Positions 20,917 to 31,515 of a stretch of DNA of 64,000 bases are shown here, in pieces (position 1 is the first letter of the stretch; the number at the start of each line of letters is the position of its first letter). The position numbers and the translations under genes are program-made. The stretch comes from Pseudomonas sp. MMS21 TM103 (GTDB lineage Bacteria > Pseudomonadota > Gammaproteobacteria > Pseudomonadales > Pseudomonadaceae): assembly GCF_022132145.1 (NCBI RefSeq), contig NZ_JAJISP010000002.1, positions 558,001 through 622,000 of the forward strand, in the 5' to 3' direction. Below the pieces are notes generated by a model. The model was not told the origin of the DNA and made no database searches. It worked only from the letters and a program-made list of their open reading frames with translations.

Positions 20917-21708
20917 ATGACTCAAGACACCAGCGGTCGCGTCAGCCGTGAGAAACGCGGCCAGATCATGCTGATCGGCCTGGACCGATCGACCAAGCGT
21001 AATGCCTTCGACCTGGACCTGCTCAATGAGCTGTGCCTGGCCTATGGCGAATTCGAGCGCGACGGCGAGGCTCGCGTCGCCTTGGTCTTCGCTCATGGCG
21101 AGCACTTCACCGCGGGGCTTGACCTGGCCAATGTCGCCGCCAGCTTTGCCGCGGGCTGGCAGATCCCTGCCGGCGGCTGCGACCCCTGGGGCGTGTTTGG
21201 CGGCCCACGGGTGAGCAAGCCGGTGATAGTGGCTGCCCAGGGCTATTGCTACACCATCGGCATTGAACTGATGCTTGCCTCGGACATCAACCTGTGCGCC
21301 AGCAATACCCGCTTCGCCCAGATGGAAGTGCAGCGCGGTATTTTTCCGTTCGGCGGCGCCACCCTGCGCATGCACCAGAGCGCCGGCTGGGGCAATGCCA
21401 TGCGCTGGCTGCTCACTGGCGATGAGTTCGACGCTCACGAAGCCTACCGCCTGGGCCTGGTGCAGGAAGTGCTGGCCAGTGAAGAACTGCTGCCACAGGC
21501 ACTCAAGCTGGCCGGGCGGATTGCCGCCCAGGCACCGCTGGGCGTACAGGCCACCCTGGCCTCGGCACGCCAGGCAGTGCGCGAAGGCGAAGCCGCGGCG
21601 ACGGCCAACCTGCATCCGACGGTCACCCGCCTGATGGCCAGCGAGGATGCCCAGGAAGGCGTGCGCGCCATGCTCGAACGTCGCCCCGGTGACTTCAAGG
21701 GCCGCTGA
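20917..21708 (+). CDS. Crotonase-family enoyl-CoA hydratase/isomerase
   Basis: A 263-residue crotonase-fold enzyme. The two oxyanion-hole segments are HGEHFTAGLDL (residues about 60-70) and AAQGYCYTIGIELMLASDI (about 106-124). In the second, the usual Gly-Gly pair is replaced by Tyr-Thr-Ile-Gly, so activity on a particular CoA ester is unclear. The downstream segment FPFGGATLRM occupies the site of the catalytic Glu loop and has no Glu there. AAGGA precedes the ATG. It is convergent with the spermidine synthase-like gene. Confidence 0.82.
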   Translation: MTQDTSGRVSREKRGQIMLIGLDRSTKRNAFDLDLLNELCLAYGEFERDGEARVALVFAHGEHFTAGLDLANVAASFAAGWQIPAGGCDPWGVFGGPRVSKPVIVAAQGYCYTIGIELMLASDINLCASNTRFAQMEVQRGIFPFGGATLRMHQSAGWGNAMRWLLTGDEFDAHEAYRLGLVQEVLASEELLPQALKLAGRIAAQAPLGVQATLASARQAVREGEAAATANLHPTVTRLMASEDAQEGVRAMLERRPGDFKGR

Positions 21709-21714
21709 GCCCAG

Positions 21715-22488
21715 TCAACTGGCCGGACGCAGTGCCTCGATCAAGGGCTGCAGGGAGTACCCAAGTTGCGGCGCCAGCGCCGCAGCCCGAGCGTGCAGAT
21801 CGTCCAGGTCGAGCTGTTGCTCGAGATCGGCAGGCACCAGCAGGATGACATTGCCTTCCTTGACCGGGCACTCCCAATAATGCCGATGGTAGAGGCCGCG
21901 CAGCAGCGGTGCGCCGAGCGGCTTGCCGTCATTGCCGGCCCACTGATTGATGATCAGCCAGCCGCCGGGACTCAACTGCTTCTGGCAATTCTCGAGAAAA
22001 TTCCAGGCCAGGTGGCCAACACCCGGACCGTGGTCGGTGTAGAGGTCGACGAAGATCAGATCCGCGCTTTCCGCGCTTTCCAGTAGATCAAGGGCGTCGC
22101 CGATGCGGATGGTCAGACGCGGGTCATCGTCCAAGCCAAGGTACTCCATGGCCAGGCGCGGCACCTCGGGCCGCAGCTCGATGGTTTCGACATCCTCCAG
22201 CGGCAGAAACTTGAGGCAGGCCTGGGTCAGGTTACCGGCACCGAGCCCAAGAAAAAGTGCGTTCTCAGGCGCAGGATGGCACAAGCCGCCGAGCAGCATG
22301 GCGCGGGTATAGTCGTATTCCAGCCAACTAGGATCGGCAGTGAACACGCAACTCTGCTCAATCGAGTCGCCAAATTCGAGAAAGCGGTACTCGCCAATCT
22401 CGACCACCCGAATCACGCCGAACGCATCCTGCACTTCGGCGAGCAGGACCTCGTCTTTCAACTCTTCCACCGGGGGTAAACCTGGCAT
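21715..22488 (-). CDS. Spermidine synthase-like methyltransferase-fold protein
   Basis: A 257-residue Rossmann-fold protein of the spermidine synthase superfamily. The nucleotide-binding loop ALFLGLGAGNLTQACLKFLP and the acidic strand ETIELRPEV are clear, and the following IGDALDLL and DLIFVDLYTDHGPG segments fit the family core. The catalytic Asp of true spermidine synthases is represented by DLYTDH. The usual N-terminal beta domain is short, so aminopropyl transfer is not certain. GGAGAG lies 5 bases before the ATG at 22488; a longer frame reaches 22584 without a ribosome site. Confidence 0.8.
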   Translation of the reverse strand: MPGLPPVEELKDEVLLAEVQDAFGVIRVVEIGEYRFLEFGDSIEQSCVFTADPSWLEYDYTRAMLLGGLCHPAPENALFLGLGAGNLTQACLKFLPLEDVETIELRPEVPRLAMEYLGLDDDPRLTIRIGDALDLLESAESADLIFVDLYTDHGPGVGHLAWNFLENCQKQLSPGGWLIINQWAGNDGKPLGAPLLRGLYHRHYWECPVKEGNVILLVPADLEQQLDLDDLHARAAALAPQLGYSLQPLIEALRPAS

Positions 22489-22698
22489 TGATCGCTCTCC
22501 AGCCTGACAGCCCCGACCAATCGCATCAGGGTAAAGACGACAATTGTCAGTGAAGCACCCGCGCCGGGTCACGCAATAATTCACCGTTGCCTGCCTCGCG
22601 GCGTCTTGCGGCTCGCACAGAACAAGGCCTGCCAGGCCCTCATCAGTGTGGTTATGCAGCGGCTCTATCGCGCCTATCAGCTTGAAGGCACCGGATGA

Positions 22699-24096
<1,398 letters not shown>

Positions 24097-24114
24097 GCAG
24101 CGGCCTGGGCCACC

Positions 24115-25032
24115 TCACGCCGTCAGGCGTTCGCGCAGGCGGCCCAACATCCCCAGCAAACTGCCGACCTTCTCTCGCTCACGCGCCTCGCGCGGCACCT
24201 GGGCCAGGCGCGTGACCAGCGGCGTCGGCTGAGCGCGCCACAGCAGTGCCTGCTCGGCGGCGGCCAGCAGGCCTTTCTCGAACAGACCACGGCGGATCGG
24301 CTTGGGCAGGTAGCGGAATATCTGCGCTTCATTGATCAGTTTGAGCAGCGCCTGGGTGTCGCAGAACGGCGTCACCACCAGGGTCAGCAAGCGCGGATGC
24401 GCCTGCGCCAGGGTTTTCAGCAGGGGCGCGACCTCCTCGCCGGCCAGCTTGAGATCGCTGACCAGTAGATCCACCGACTGCGCGTTGAGCACGGTCAGCG
24501 CCTCATTGAGGTTGCTCGCACGCACCAGCCGATGGCCGCCGCTCATGCAAAAATCGCCAACCACGGCCAGCGTTTGCGGATCGTCATCGAGCAGCAGCAC
24601 ATTGAGCGGCGCGGCCAGCAGGCTGGCACTCGGCAATAGCGGCACCTGGGCCTGACGCGCGGCAATTTCCGCCGCCTGGCGCAGCGTGAAGGCCATTTCC
24701 TGCTGGTCCCAGGGCTTGGTCAGGTAGCGGAAGATGCCGCCACTGTTCAGCGCCTGCACCGCTGCATCCAGGTCGGAATAGCCCGTGAGCAGGATGCGCA
24801 GGGTCTGCGGGGCGATCTCGCGGGCCTGGGCGAGCAGCTCGGCGCCGCTCATCTGCGGCATGCGCTGGTCACTGACCAGAATATCCACCGTCTCGCTTTT
24901 CAGGCGTTCCAGGGCGCGGCGCGGATCGCTCTCGGTGAGCACCTGGTATTGACGACGAAACTGCAAAGCCAGGCTGCGCAAAATGCGCTCCTCATCGTCG
25001 ACAAACAGGATGCGAATCGGTGCTGCGGTCAT
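24115..25032 (-). CDS. Response regulator with two receiver domains and no output domain
   Basis: A 305-residue protein. The first receiver (residues about 7-120) has ILFVDDEERI, phospho-Asp in DILVSDQRMP, LLTGYSD and YLTKPWD. The second (about 143-260) has VLLLDDDPQT, DLLVSDLKLAGEEV, VVTPF and YLPKPIR. The last 45 residues are basic and helical, with no DNA-binding or enzymatic domain. Its ATG lies one base after the stop of the sensor kinase gene, so they form a coupled two-component pair. Output is probably by protein-protein contact or phosphorelay. Confidence 0.88.
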   Translation of the reverse strand: MTAAPIRILFVDDEERILRSLALQFRRQYQVLTESDPRRALERLKSETVDILVSDQRMPQMSGAELLAQAREIAPQTLRILLTGYSDLDAAVQALNSGGIFRYLTKPWDQQEMAFTLRQAAEIAARQAQVPLLPSASLLAAPLNVLLLDDDPQTLAVVGDFCMSGGHRLVRASNLNEALTVLNAQSVDLLVSDLKLAGEEVAPLLKTLAQAHPRLLTLVVTPFCDTQALLKLINEAQIFRYLPKPIRRGLFEKGLLAAAEQALLWRAQPTPLVTRLAQVPREAREREKVGSLLGMLGRLRERLTA

Positions 25033-25033
25033 G

Positions 25034-26338
25034 TCAGGCGCTCCGTTGCAGTGTGGCCGCCTGCGGACGCGGCAGACGGATCAGGAAGCGCGTACCGCGC
25101 CCCGGTTCGGAAGCGACGCGGATCAGGCCGCCGTGATCCTGGATGATCTTGAAGCTGATCGACAGGCCCAGGCCGGTGCCCTGGCCGACCGGTTTAGTGG
25201 TGAAGAAGGGGTCGAAAATCTGCGCCATTACCGCGGGCGACATGCCCCGGCCGCTGTCCTGCACCGAGACGAACACTGCCGTTGCCTCGACCCAGGTTTT
25301 CACCCGAATCTGGCCAAAACCGTCGATGGCCTGGGCGGCGTTGGTGAACAGGTTGAGCAGTACCTGATTGATCTGCGAGGGCGCACAGGGAATGTGCGGC
25401 AGGTCGCCGAGCTGCAGCACCGCTTCGGCCTTGTCCTTGATGCTGTTGCGCGCGATCACCAGGGCGCTACGAATACAGTCGTTGAGGTCGACCTCCTCGC
25501 TCATGGCGCGATCCAGGCGGGCGAAGTCCTTGAGACCGACCACCAGCTCGGCGATCTGCTCCAGCCCATAGAGGGTGTCGTCGAACAGCTGGTTCAGATC
25601 GTCGACCAGCAGCTCCGGCGCGGCCCGTTCGCGTGCGCTGGCCGCGTTGTCCAGTGCCATGGCCAGGCGCGCTGCGTCGCAGTTCGGCTCGGCCAGGCAA
25701 TCGGCCAGGGTCGCCTGCACCTCGGCCAACTCGAACAGTGGCGCGCTCAGCTCACGCAGCAGCTGCACATTGTTCTTCACGTAGCCCAGCGGCGTATTCA
25801 ATTCGTGGGCGACGCCGGCGACCATCTGCCCGAGCGAGGCCATCTTTTCCGACTGCACCAGTTGCGCCTGTGATTCCTTGAGATCGACCAGCGCCTTGCG
25901 CAGCACCGCATTGCGCTGGGCAATGCGCGCCTCCATGGCCTTGAGCAGATCCAGCACGGTGCCAAGACCGCGGTACTGGCCCTGCGCATCGACCAGGATA
26001 AAGTCTTCGGTGATCGGGTATTGCAGCTGCCCGGTGATCTGCTTGGCCGCCTCTTCCAGGCTGGTATCCAGGCTGACCACCAGCGGCGCTGGGTTCATCA
26101 CCTCATGCACCGGATGACGACCGCGCAGGTCGCGGCCGAAGCGCTGCATGAAAATGTCCTGCAAGACGCTGCGACTGACCAACCCCAGCGGTTTGCCCGC
26201 CGCATCGACGATCGGCAGGGACAGGAAAGCCCTGTGTTCCGGGGTCAACAAGCGATCCGCGACATCCGCGATGCTCATCGCCGGCGCCAAGGGCGTAACC
26301 GATTTGAGCAGGCGCACCAGCGCACTGGTGGTGGTCAT
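25034..26338 (-). CDS. CBS-domain sensor histidine kinase (soluble)
   Basis: A 434-residue cytoplasmic kinase. A pair of CBS domains fills about residues 15-150 (SLPIVDAAGKPLGLVSRSVL and FILVDAQGQYRGLGTVLDLL). A coiled linker follows, then a HisKA-type H-box (GVAHELNTPLGYVKNN) and HATPase with NLFTNAAQAID, VQDSGRGM, FDPFFTTKP and GTGLGLSI. No membrane segments are present. CBS pairs bind adenine nucleotides or similar ligands, so an energy or nucleotide signal is plausible. The ATG at 26338 has GGGAG upstream. Confidence 0.88.
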   Translation of the reverse strand: MTTTSALVRLLKSVTPLAPAMSIADVADRLLTPEHRAFLSLPIVDAAGKPLGLVSRSVLQDIFMQRFGRDLRGRHPVHEVMNPAPLVVSLDTSLEEAAKQITGQLQYPITEDFILVDAQGQYRGLGTVLDLLKAMEARIAQRNAVLRKALVDLKESQAQLVQSEKMASLGQMVAGVAHELNTPLGYVKNNVQLLRELSAPLFELAEVQATLADCLAEPNCDAARLAMALDNAASARERAAPELLVDDLNQLFDDTLYGLEQIAELVVGLKDFARLDRAMSEEVDLNDCIRSALVIARNSIKDKAEAVLQLGDLPHIPCAPSQINQVLLNLFTNAAQAIDGFGQIRVKTWVEATAVFVSVQDSGRGMSPAVMAQIFDPFFTTKPVGQGTGLGLSISFKIIQDHGGLIRVASEPGRGTRFLIRLPRPQAATLQRSA

Positions 26339-26607
26339 TGGCAAAGACTCCCTGATGCTGGAAAGTCGCCATTCAATCAGCGCCAGGTTGCCGTCGTGTG
26401 ACACTTCGCACGCTACCACCGACGGTCCTGTTGCCAGTCATCACCGTGTCATCTTGGCCCAGGCCAGTGTCGCCAGAGGCGTCGACTGGCAGAGGGGCAA
26501 GCCGCTGCGACGCTGAAAACGTGACAGCGACCTGCACGATTACCAACCTGACAAGCCCGGCCAGGCGCGATATGGTGAGGACTCCTCCTCCCTCCGCAGA
26601 GCCGACC

Positions 26608-26793
26608 ATGCCCTGGTATATCTGGTTACTGATAGTTCTCGTTCTAGGCTCTATTGTGGGTGGCTTGCTGGTGCTGCTGCGTACTGCCAAACCCCTGCCA
26701 CTAACCGACGAGCAACTGCAGAAAGTCCGTGAACGAAAAATCGAGATGGAAGCCCAGGATGCCGAGGACGCCGAGGACGCTGGCAAGCGTTAG
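26608..26793 (+). CDS. DUF2897-like small membrane protein
   Basis: A 61-residue protein with one membrane helix at about residues 3-24 (WYIWLLIVLVLGSIVGGLLVLL) and an acidic tail (MEAQDAEDAEDAGKR). The order helix, TAKPLPLTDEQLQKVRER, acidic tail is that of the DUF2897 family. The ATG at 26608 is the only start that gives the family N-terminus (MPWY). It overlaps the following lipoprotein gene by 35 bases in another frame. Function unknown. Confidence 0.75.
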   Translation: MPWYIWLLIVLVLGSIVGGLLVLLRTAKPLPLTDEQLQKVRERKIEMEAQDAEDAEDAGKR

Positions 26794-28159
26794 CCTGCTG
26801 GCCGGCCTATTGGCCGGCTGTGCTCAGTGGCAACCTGCACCGACTGAAACCTGTGCGGCATTGTTCAAGCAATTGCCGGTGGCCACCCAGGCCTATCAGG
26901 ATGCGCAGTACCATCGTGTACCCGGCTTTATCGGCCTGCGCAGCGATAGAGTCCTCGCCGCCCTTGGCCCAAGCGCGAACAATCCGGCGCAACGCCGGCT
27001 GTGGCTGCAGCGCCTGGCTGCACGCGACGCCGAGGCCAGCCGAATCGAAATTGCCCAACTACCCTCGACCCAGCATCACGAATGGAGCAGCCCCGCTCGG
27101 CAGGACACGCTCGACGCCTGCCGCGCCCAGCAGGTCGAACGCCTGAGCGCCGACCCCAAGGCGTTTGCCCGAGCTGTCGAGGCCGCGCAGGTACCCGACA
27201 ACTATCGTGACTGGGCACGCACCCTGGGCCTCTATCCGCTGTTCAAGCCGATCTTCCGCCAGGGCATTGCCGCCTGGCAGCAGGCTGCCGCCGAGGCCAC
27301 CGCCCCCGAAGACGGCGCACACTGGTTGAGCTACCAGCCGATTGTGCCAGCCGCGCAGCCACTGCCGCTGGTGTTGCATGAAGATGGCCTGGGCCTGCCG
27401 CAGGCGGATGCCCAGCAACTCGACGCCCTGTTCACCCGCCACGCCCCCTGGTTGAAAATCGCCCAAGCCAGCCGCAGCGACCGTATCGGCAGCCCCCACT
27501 ACCGCCCTGATGGCAGCCGAGCTTTCAATCCGCTGCAGGCACGGCTTTACCAGCACAGCAGTTGGAGCCAGTTGAATGGCCGCTGGCACCTGCAACTGAT
27601 CTACCAGTTCTGGTTCAGCCAACGACCCAAGCCCAACGCCCTGGATCTGTACGGTGGCGAGCTGGACGGTTTGCTCTGGCGCGTCACCCTCGACCAGCAA
27701 GGCAAGGCCCTGCTCTACGACAGCATCCACCCCTGCGGCTGCTGGCACAGTTTTTACCTGCCCGCGGACTCGCCCCTGCGATTGCGTCAGCATGCCGATG
27801 AAGAAGCACGCCATAGCCAACGCCTGGACTTCAATGGCGATACGGCGCCGACCCTGTGGTTGAGTGCAGGCGAGCATCGCCTGCACTGGGTCGATGCCCG
27901 CCGCTCGCGCTACCCCACACTGCTCTACCAACGCAGCCCGCTCGATCAGTTGCGCCAATTGCCTCACCCACAAGGCCAGCGCAGCCTGTACGGCACAGAC
28001 GGCCTGGTACCCGGCAGCGAGCGCCTGGAGCGCTGGCTGCTGTGGCCATCCGGGGTCGTTTCGCCAGGCGCCATGCGTCAGTGGGGCACGCATGCCACGG
28101 CCTTTATCGGCCGTGCCCACTTCGATGACCCGCATCTGCTGGAGCGCTATTTCCAGTAA
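26759..28159 (+). CDS. Predicted lipoprotein of unknown function
   Basis: A 466-residue exported protein. Residues 1-19 form a lipoprotein signal with the lipobox LLAGC (MPRTPRTLASVSLLAGLLAGC), followed by a large soluble domain. A central WHLQLIYQFWFSQRP segment and a HPCGCWHSFYLP motif stand out, but I do not recognise a named family or an active site. The ATG at 26759 is chosen because it gives a proper signal peptide; an earlier start at 26729 exists. It lies in a run with DUF2897 and a CPBP protease. Confidence 0.75.
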   Translation: MPRTPRTLASVSLLAGLLAGCAQWQPAPTETCAALFKQLPVATQAYQDAQYHRVPGFIGLRSDRVLAALGPSANNPAQRRLWLQRLAARDAEASRIEIAQLPSTQHHEWSSPARQDTLDACRAQQVERLSADPKAFARAVEAAQVPDNYRDWARTLGLYPLFKPIFRQGIAAWQQAAAEATAPEDGAHWLSYQPIVPAAQPLPLVLHEDGLGLPQADAQQLDALFTRHAPWLKIAQASRSDRIGSPHYRPDGSRAFNPLQARLYQHSSWSQLNGRWHLQLIYQFWFSQRPKPNALDLYGGELDGLLWRVTLDQQGKALLYDSIHPCGCWHSFYLPADSPLRLRQHADEEARHSQRLDFNGDTAPTLWLSAGEHRLHWVDARRSRYPTLLYQRSPLDQLRQLPHPQGQRSLYGTDGLVPGSERLERWLLWPSGVVSPGAMRQWGTHATAFIGRAHFDDPHLLERYFQ

Positions 28160-28208
28160 CCCTCAACGGCCTTCGCCGCTAAACTGCAGCCCTTCACAAG
28201 GAGCTGCC

Positions 28209-28967
28209 GTGCCGCTACCTCTTCGCCTGCTGCTGCCAACCCTCGGCCTGGCGCTGGGCTTTGGCCTGGGTTTTATCCAACCTATCGGGCTGACTGCTGG
28301 TCTGCTCTTCATCGCCCTCCTGCTGGCTGCCGACCAAGCACTGCCCAAGCGCCTGTGGTGGAGCCTCAGCCTGCTCGCCAGCGTTGCCCTCGCCGCCCAC
28401 CTGGTACCGGGTTTCGCGCCCTGGCCACTGGCGCCGCCACGGCAGATCAGCAGCGATGCGGCGCCTTACGCCGTGCGCCTGTCCTGGGATAAATTGCTGG
28501 TCGGCTTGACCTTGCTGGCCTGGTGGCTGGGCCAACCCCGCGCCCGTCCCAGCCACGCGCAACGTGCCTGGGCAGTGGCGCTGCTGACCTTGGCCGGTGT
28601 GCCACTGCTGGCCCTGGCTCTGGGCCTGGTTGGCTGGCAGCCAAAATGGCCGCAGGAGGTATGGCTGTGGCTGGCGGTCAACCTGGGCGTGACGGTGCTG
28701 GCCGAGGAGTTGCTGTTTCGCGGCCTGCTGCAGACTTACCTGGTCGGCTGGCTAGGGAGCGGCCCGGGAATCCTCCTGACTGCCCTGCTGTTCGGCGCCG
28801 TGCATGCGCCCTTCAGTCCGTTATTCGCCGTGGTCGCCGGGATCGCCGGCCTGGGTTACGGCCTGGTGTTTCACTACAGCGGCCGACTGAGCCTGGCGGT
28901 TGCCTTGCACGGTGCGGTCAATCTGTCACACCTGCTGCTACTGAGCTATCCGCTGCGCCTGAGCTGA
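28209..28967 (+). CDS. CPBP-family intramembrane protease
   Basis: A 252-residue protein with about seven hydrophobic segments. The CPBP (Abi) motifs are visible: EELLFRGLL (motif 1 EExxxR), FGAVHAP (motif 2 FxxxH) and LHGAVNL (motif 3 HxxxN-like). These form the glutamic-type active site of Rce1-like proteases. The GTG at 28209 is preferred because AAGGAG lies 5 bases upstream. Its last 50 bases overlap the convergent solute-binding protein gene. The target is not known. Confidence 0.87.
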   Translation: MPLPLRLLLPTLGLALGFGLGFIQPIGLTAGLLFIALLLAADQALPKRLWWSLSLLASVALAAHLVPGFAPWPLAPPRQISSDAAPYAVRLSWDKLLVGLTLLAWWLGQPRARPSHAQRAWAVALLTLAGVPLLALALGLVGWQPKWPQEVWLWLAVNLGVTVLAEELLFRGLLQTYLVGWLGSGPGILLTALLFGAVHAPFSPLFAVVAGIAGLGYGLVFHYSGRLSLAVALHGAVNLSHLLLLSYPLRLS

Positions 28968-29739
28968 CCGTAATCAGGTAGGGTTCGAAGATCGTGGCCA
29001 ATTGACCATTGCTGCGCAGCTGCTCGAATAACCGGCCAAGTTGCGCCGCACTGATCGGGGCTGCGGGGCGCAACAGCACCCGATGCTGGTAGCGCTGGTC
29101 GACCCGCTGGGATACCAGCAACTGCCCGGCGTATTGCCGGTGATGCTCGAGAAAATCGCTGACATAGGAACGCGTGACCAGGGCGATATCCGCTCGCCCA
29201 TGCAGCACCATGAGCAGGTTGCTGTCGTGGGAATAGCTCAGGGTCGCATTAAAGTTTTTCGCGAGGAATTGCGGCTCGGAATTGAAGTCGGCAAAGCCAT
29301 AATGGTAACCATTGAATAGCGCCAGACGCTTGCCTCTGAGCCGCTTGAAATACCCCTGCCCACGCTCCGGCTCGACCCGCGCGACAAACACTTCAGCATC
29401 CTCCAGCCCCATGTCGACAACGTTGTGGGCAATACCCTGCCAACCCCAGGCCGGGTTTTCGAACATCGACATGTCGATCCGGCCCTGCTCGAAATCCTGG
29501 AAACGCCGGGGAATCGAAGTCGGTCGCACAATGAAGCGGAAATCGCTCTGTACCCGGTTAAGCGCATCAAGCAATTGCGGCAGCAAGCCGGCGTGCTGCG
29601 ACTGCTCCGCCTTGGCCACATAGGGCGGGAAAAACGCGCCGCCGACATGCACCACTTGCTGGGCTGCAAGCGGCCCAGCAGCAAGTATCGCCACAAATAA
29701 TGCACAACCCCTGACCACCCTGCTCAGCACCCGCGGCAT
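28918..29739 (-). CDS. Periplasmic solute-binding protein, polar amino acid type (copy A)
   Basis: A 273-residue secreted protein. A signal peptide occupies about residues 1-26 (CALFVAILAAGPLAAQ). The mature part is a bilobal SBP_bac_3-type domain (VVHVGGAFFPPYVAK, GRIDMSMFENPAWGW, KRLALFNGYHYGF, GRADIALVTRSYV). There are no permease or ATPase genes next to it, so it may be an orphan sensor or share a transporter. It is about half identical by eye to the next gene upstream, an apparent tandem duplication. The ATG at 29739 gives a standard signal peptide; the stop overlaps the CPBP gene. Confidence 0.82.
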   Translation of the reverse strand: MPRVLSRVVRGCALFVAILAAGPLAAQQVVHVGGAFFPPYVAKAEQSQHAGLLPQLLDALNRVQSDFRFIVRPTSIPRRFQDFEQGRIDMSMFENPAWGWQGIAHNVVDMGLEDAEVFVARVEPERGQGYFKRLRGKRLALFNGYHYGFADFNSEPQFLAKNFNATLSYSHDSNLLMVLHGRADIALVTRSYVSDFLEHHRQYAGQLLVSQRVDQRYQHRVLLRPAAPISAAQLGRLFEQLRSNGQLATIFEPYLITVSSGAADSSVAAGVTD

Positions 29740-29811
29740 ATGCCCCCCAGCATCCAAATTTGCCCTCGAAAAACAGCCTACCCGAGGAAAAGCTGACCGA
29801 ACAGAATGATT

Positions 29812-30606
29812 TCAGTCACTCAGCAGAGCTTCCGGCACCACCAGATGATAGTACTGAAGCAAGGGATCCAGCTGACCATTACGCTTGAGCGCCAGCAATA
29901 AGCCGGCGAATGCCTCAGGCGTCAGCGGGGATTGGCCGCGGAACAGCGCATAGTGGCGGTAAAACTGATCGACCCGCTGCGATACCAGAAAAGCCTTACT
30001 GCGCTCGGGGTAACGACGCTGGTAGCTCTGCAGATACGAGCGGGTGATCACGGCGATATCCGCCCGATCGCGCGTCAGCATCAGCAGGTTGCTGTCATGC
30101 GAGTAGGTCAGCACCGCGGCAAAGTTGTCACGGAGGAATTGCTGATCCGCATTGAAACCGGCGAATCCGTAGTGATAGCCATTGTAGAGCGCCAGCCGCT
30201 TGCCCTTGAGCTGTTCGAAATAGCCCTGATCGCGCCCCGGCTCGACGAGGGCGACATAGACTTCAGCATCCCCGATATGCAGATCCAGGGCGACATGCGC
30301 CGTATTCTGCCAACCCCACCCCGGTGACTCGAACAGAATCAGATCGAAACGGCCACTCTCCAGATCGCGGTAACGGCGGGTCACCGAGGTAGGCACCAGA
30401 CTGAACTGAAAGTCGCTCTGCAAAGCATTCAGGGCTGCCAACAATTCCGGCAGCACCCCTCTGGGCGCGGCGCTTTCCGGCTTAATCGCATAAGGGGGAA
30501 AATGGTAGGCGCCAACCCGCACCTGCTCGGTGGCCAGCACCGGCAGGGCGATCAAAAGACACCCGGTAATCAGCAGTCCCCGCAATACCACGCGCAAATC
30601 ACACAC
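29812..30606 (-). CDS. Periplasmic solute-binding protein, polar amino acid type (copy B)
   Basis: A 264-residue paralogue of the protein encoded at 28918-29739. It shares the segments GYHYGFAGFN, YSHDSNLLM, RADIAVITRSY and VSQRVDQFYRHY. A signal peptide lies at about 7-25 (LRGLLITGCLLIALPVLA). The start is uncertain: the frame begins with a GTG at 30606, and another GTG a few codons later is possible. Like its partner it has no linked permease genes. Substrate unknown. Confidence 0.8.
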   Translation of the reverse strand: MCDLRVVLRGLLITGCLLIALPVLATEQVRVGAYHFPPYAIKPESAAPRGVLPELLAALNALQSDFQFSLVPTSVTRRYRDLESGRFDLILFESPGWGWQNTAHVALDLHIGDAEVYVALVEPGRDQGYFEQLKGKRLALYNGYHYGFAGFNADQQFLRDNFAAVLTYSHDSNLLMLTRDRADIAVITRSYLQSYQRRYPERSKAFLVSQRVDQFYRHYALFRGQSPLTPEAFAGLLLALKRNGQLDPLLQYYHLVVPEALLSD

Positions 30607-30708
30607 CTCGAAACGACACCAAACCGCGAGCGGCTCCTTGTGTTAGCTGGGCGGATACTCCCTAACCGCTGCGATACTACCAAAAGGCCATTATCGGGTA
30701 TTGGACGC

Positions 30709-31332
30709 TCAAACCTCCTTGAGTACCAGCGAAAGCGCCTCTTCAGCCAGTTGATCAAGACTCATTGGCCCATCAGGCCGGAACCAGGAAGTGGTCCAAC
30801 TCAGGGCGCCGGTGAGGAAGCGGCGGAGGATGAAGGGATCGGCCTTGAAGTATCCCTCTGCCTTGGCCTCGCTCAGGACATCCAGCCACAGCTGCTCGTA
30901 GGTATCACGCAACGCCAGAATAAATTGCTGACTGGGTTCGGAGAGCGAACGCCATTCATAGACCAGTACCGCCATGGCCTCACCGGTGCCGCCCATGATC
31001 GACTGCAGTTCGCAGCGGATCAGCGCCAACACTCGCTCACGCAAGTTGCTGGCTTCGGCTAACGAAGCCCGCATCAAGGCGGTGTTGTAGCGGATGGTTT
31101 CCTCCATCACCGAGCGCAGGATCTCGTCCTTGCTCTTGAAGTGATGAAAGATACTGCCCGATTGAATACCCACCGCACTGGCCAGATCGCGCACCGTAGT
31201 GCGTTCGTAACCCTTGCTGCGAAACAGGTGCGCCGCAGTTTGCAGCAGCTTGCCGCGAGCGCTGTCCGGGTCGGTGATCTGCCCACTGGCCACCAGTTCC
31301 CGCATCACCGCCTGAGCTTGTTGATCATCCAC
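30709..31332 (-). CDS. atuR: TetR-family repressor of the acyclic terpene cluster
   Basis: A 207-residue TetR regulator: DNA-binding helices at about residues 28-72 (LLQTAAHLFRSKGYERTTVRDLASAVGIQSGSIFHHFKSKDEIL) and a helical ligand domain after. It is transcribed divergently from atuA with two large palindromes between them. In P. aeruginosa AtuR represses the atu operon and binds two inverted repeats in the same intergenic region. The start is a GTG with GGAGAG upstream. Induction presumably occurs through a CoA-ester of the terpene pathway; this is inferred. Confidence 0.93.
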   Translation of the reverse strand: MDDQQAQAVMRELVASGQITDPDSARGKLLQTAAHLFRSKGYERTTVRDLASAVGIQSGSIFHHFKSKDEILRSVMEETIRYNTALMRASLAEASNLRERVLALIRCELQSIMGGTGEAMAVLVYEWRSLSEPSQQFILALRDTYEQLWLDVLSEAKAEGYFKADPFILRRFLTGALSWTTSWFRPDGPMSLDQLAEEALSLVLKEV

Positions 31333-31457
31333 GCTAATTACTCTCCAACTCTCTTATGACTGGAGCAAAGCAGGAAAAAACTGCAATTGCCCGCGCACAC
31401 CCAGCAGGTTTGCCCAAGTGCTTGTCGCTATTGGTGAAATTTATGCTGCGCCGGCTA

Positions 31458-31475
31458 CCCAAGCAAGCGCTTGGG
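31458..31475. promoter_or_regulatory. AtuR operator 1 (probable)
   Basis: CCCAAGCAAGCGCTTGGG is an interrupted palindrome. Its 16-base core is the exact reverse complement of operator 2. It overlaps a candidate atuA -35 (TTGGGC, 31471-31476), with a possible -10 TATCAA (31494-31499) 17 bases downstream. Confidence 0.8.
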
Positions 31476-31515
31476 CAGATTTCGAGCCATAAATATCAAT
31501 CCAGGGGCTTTTCAA

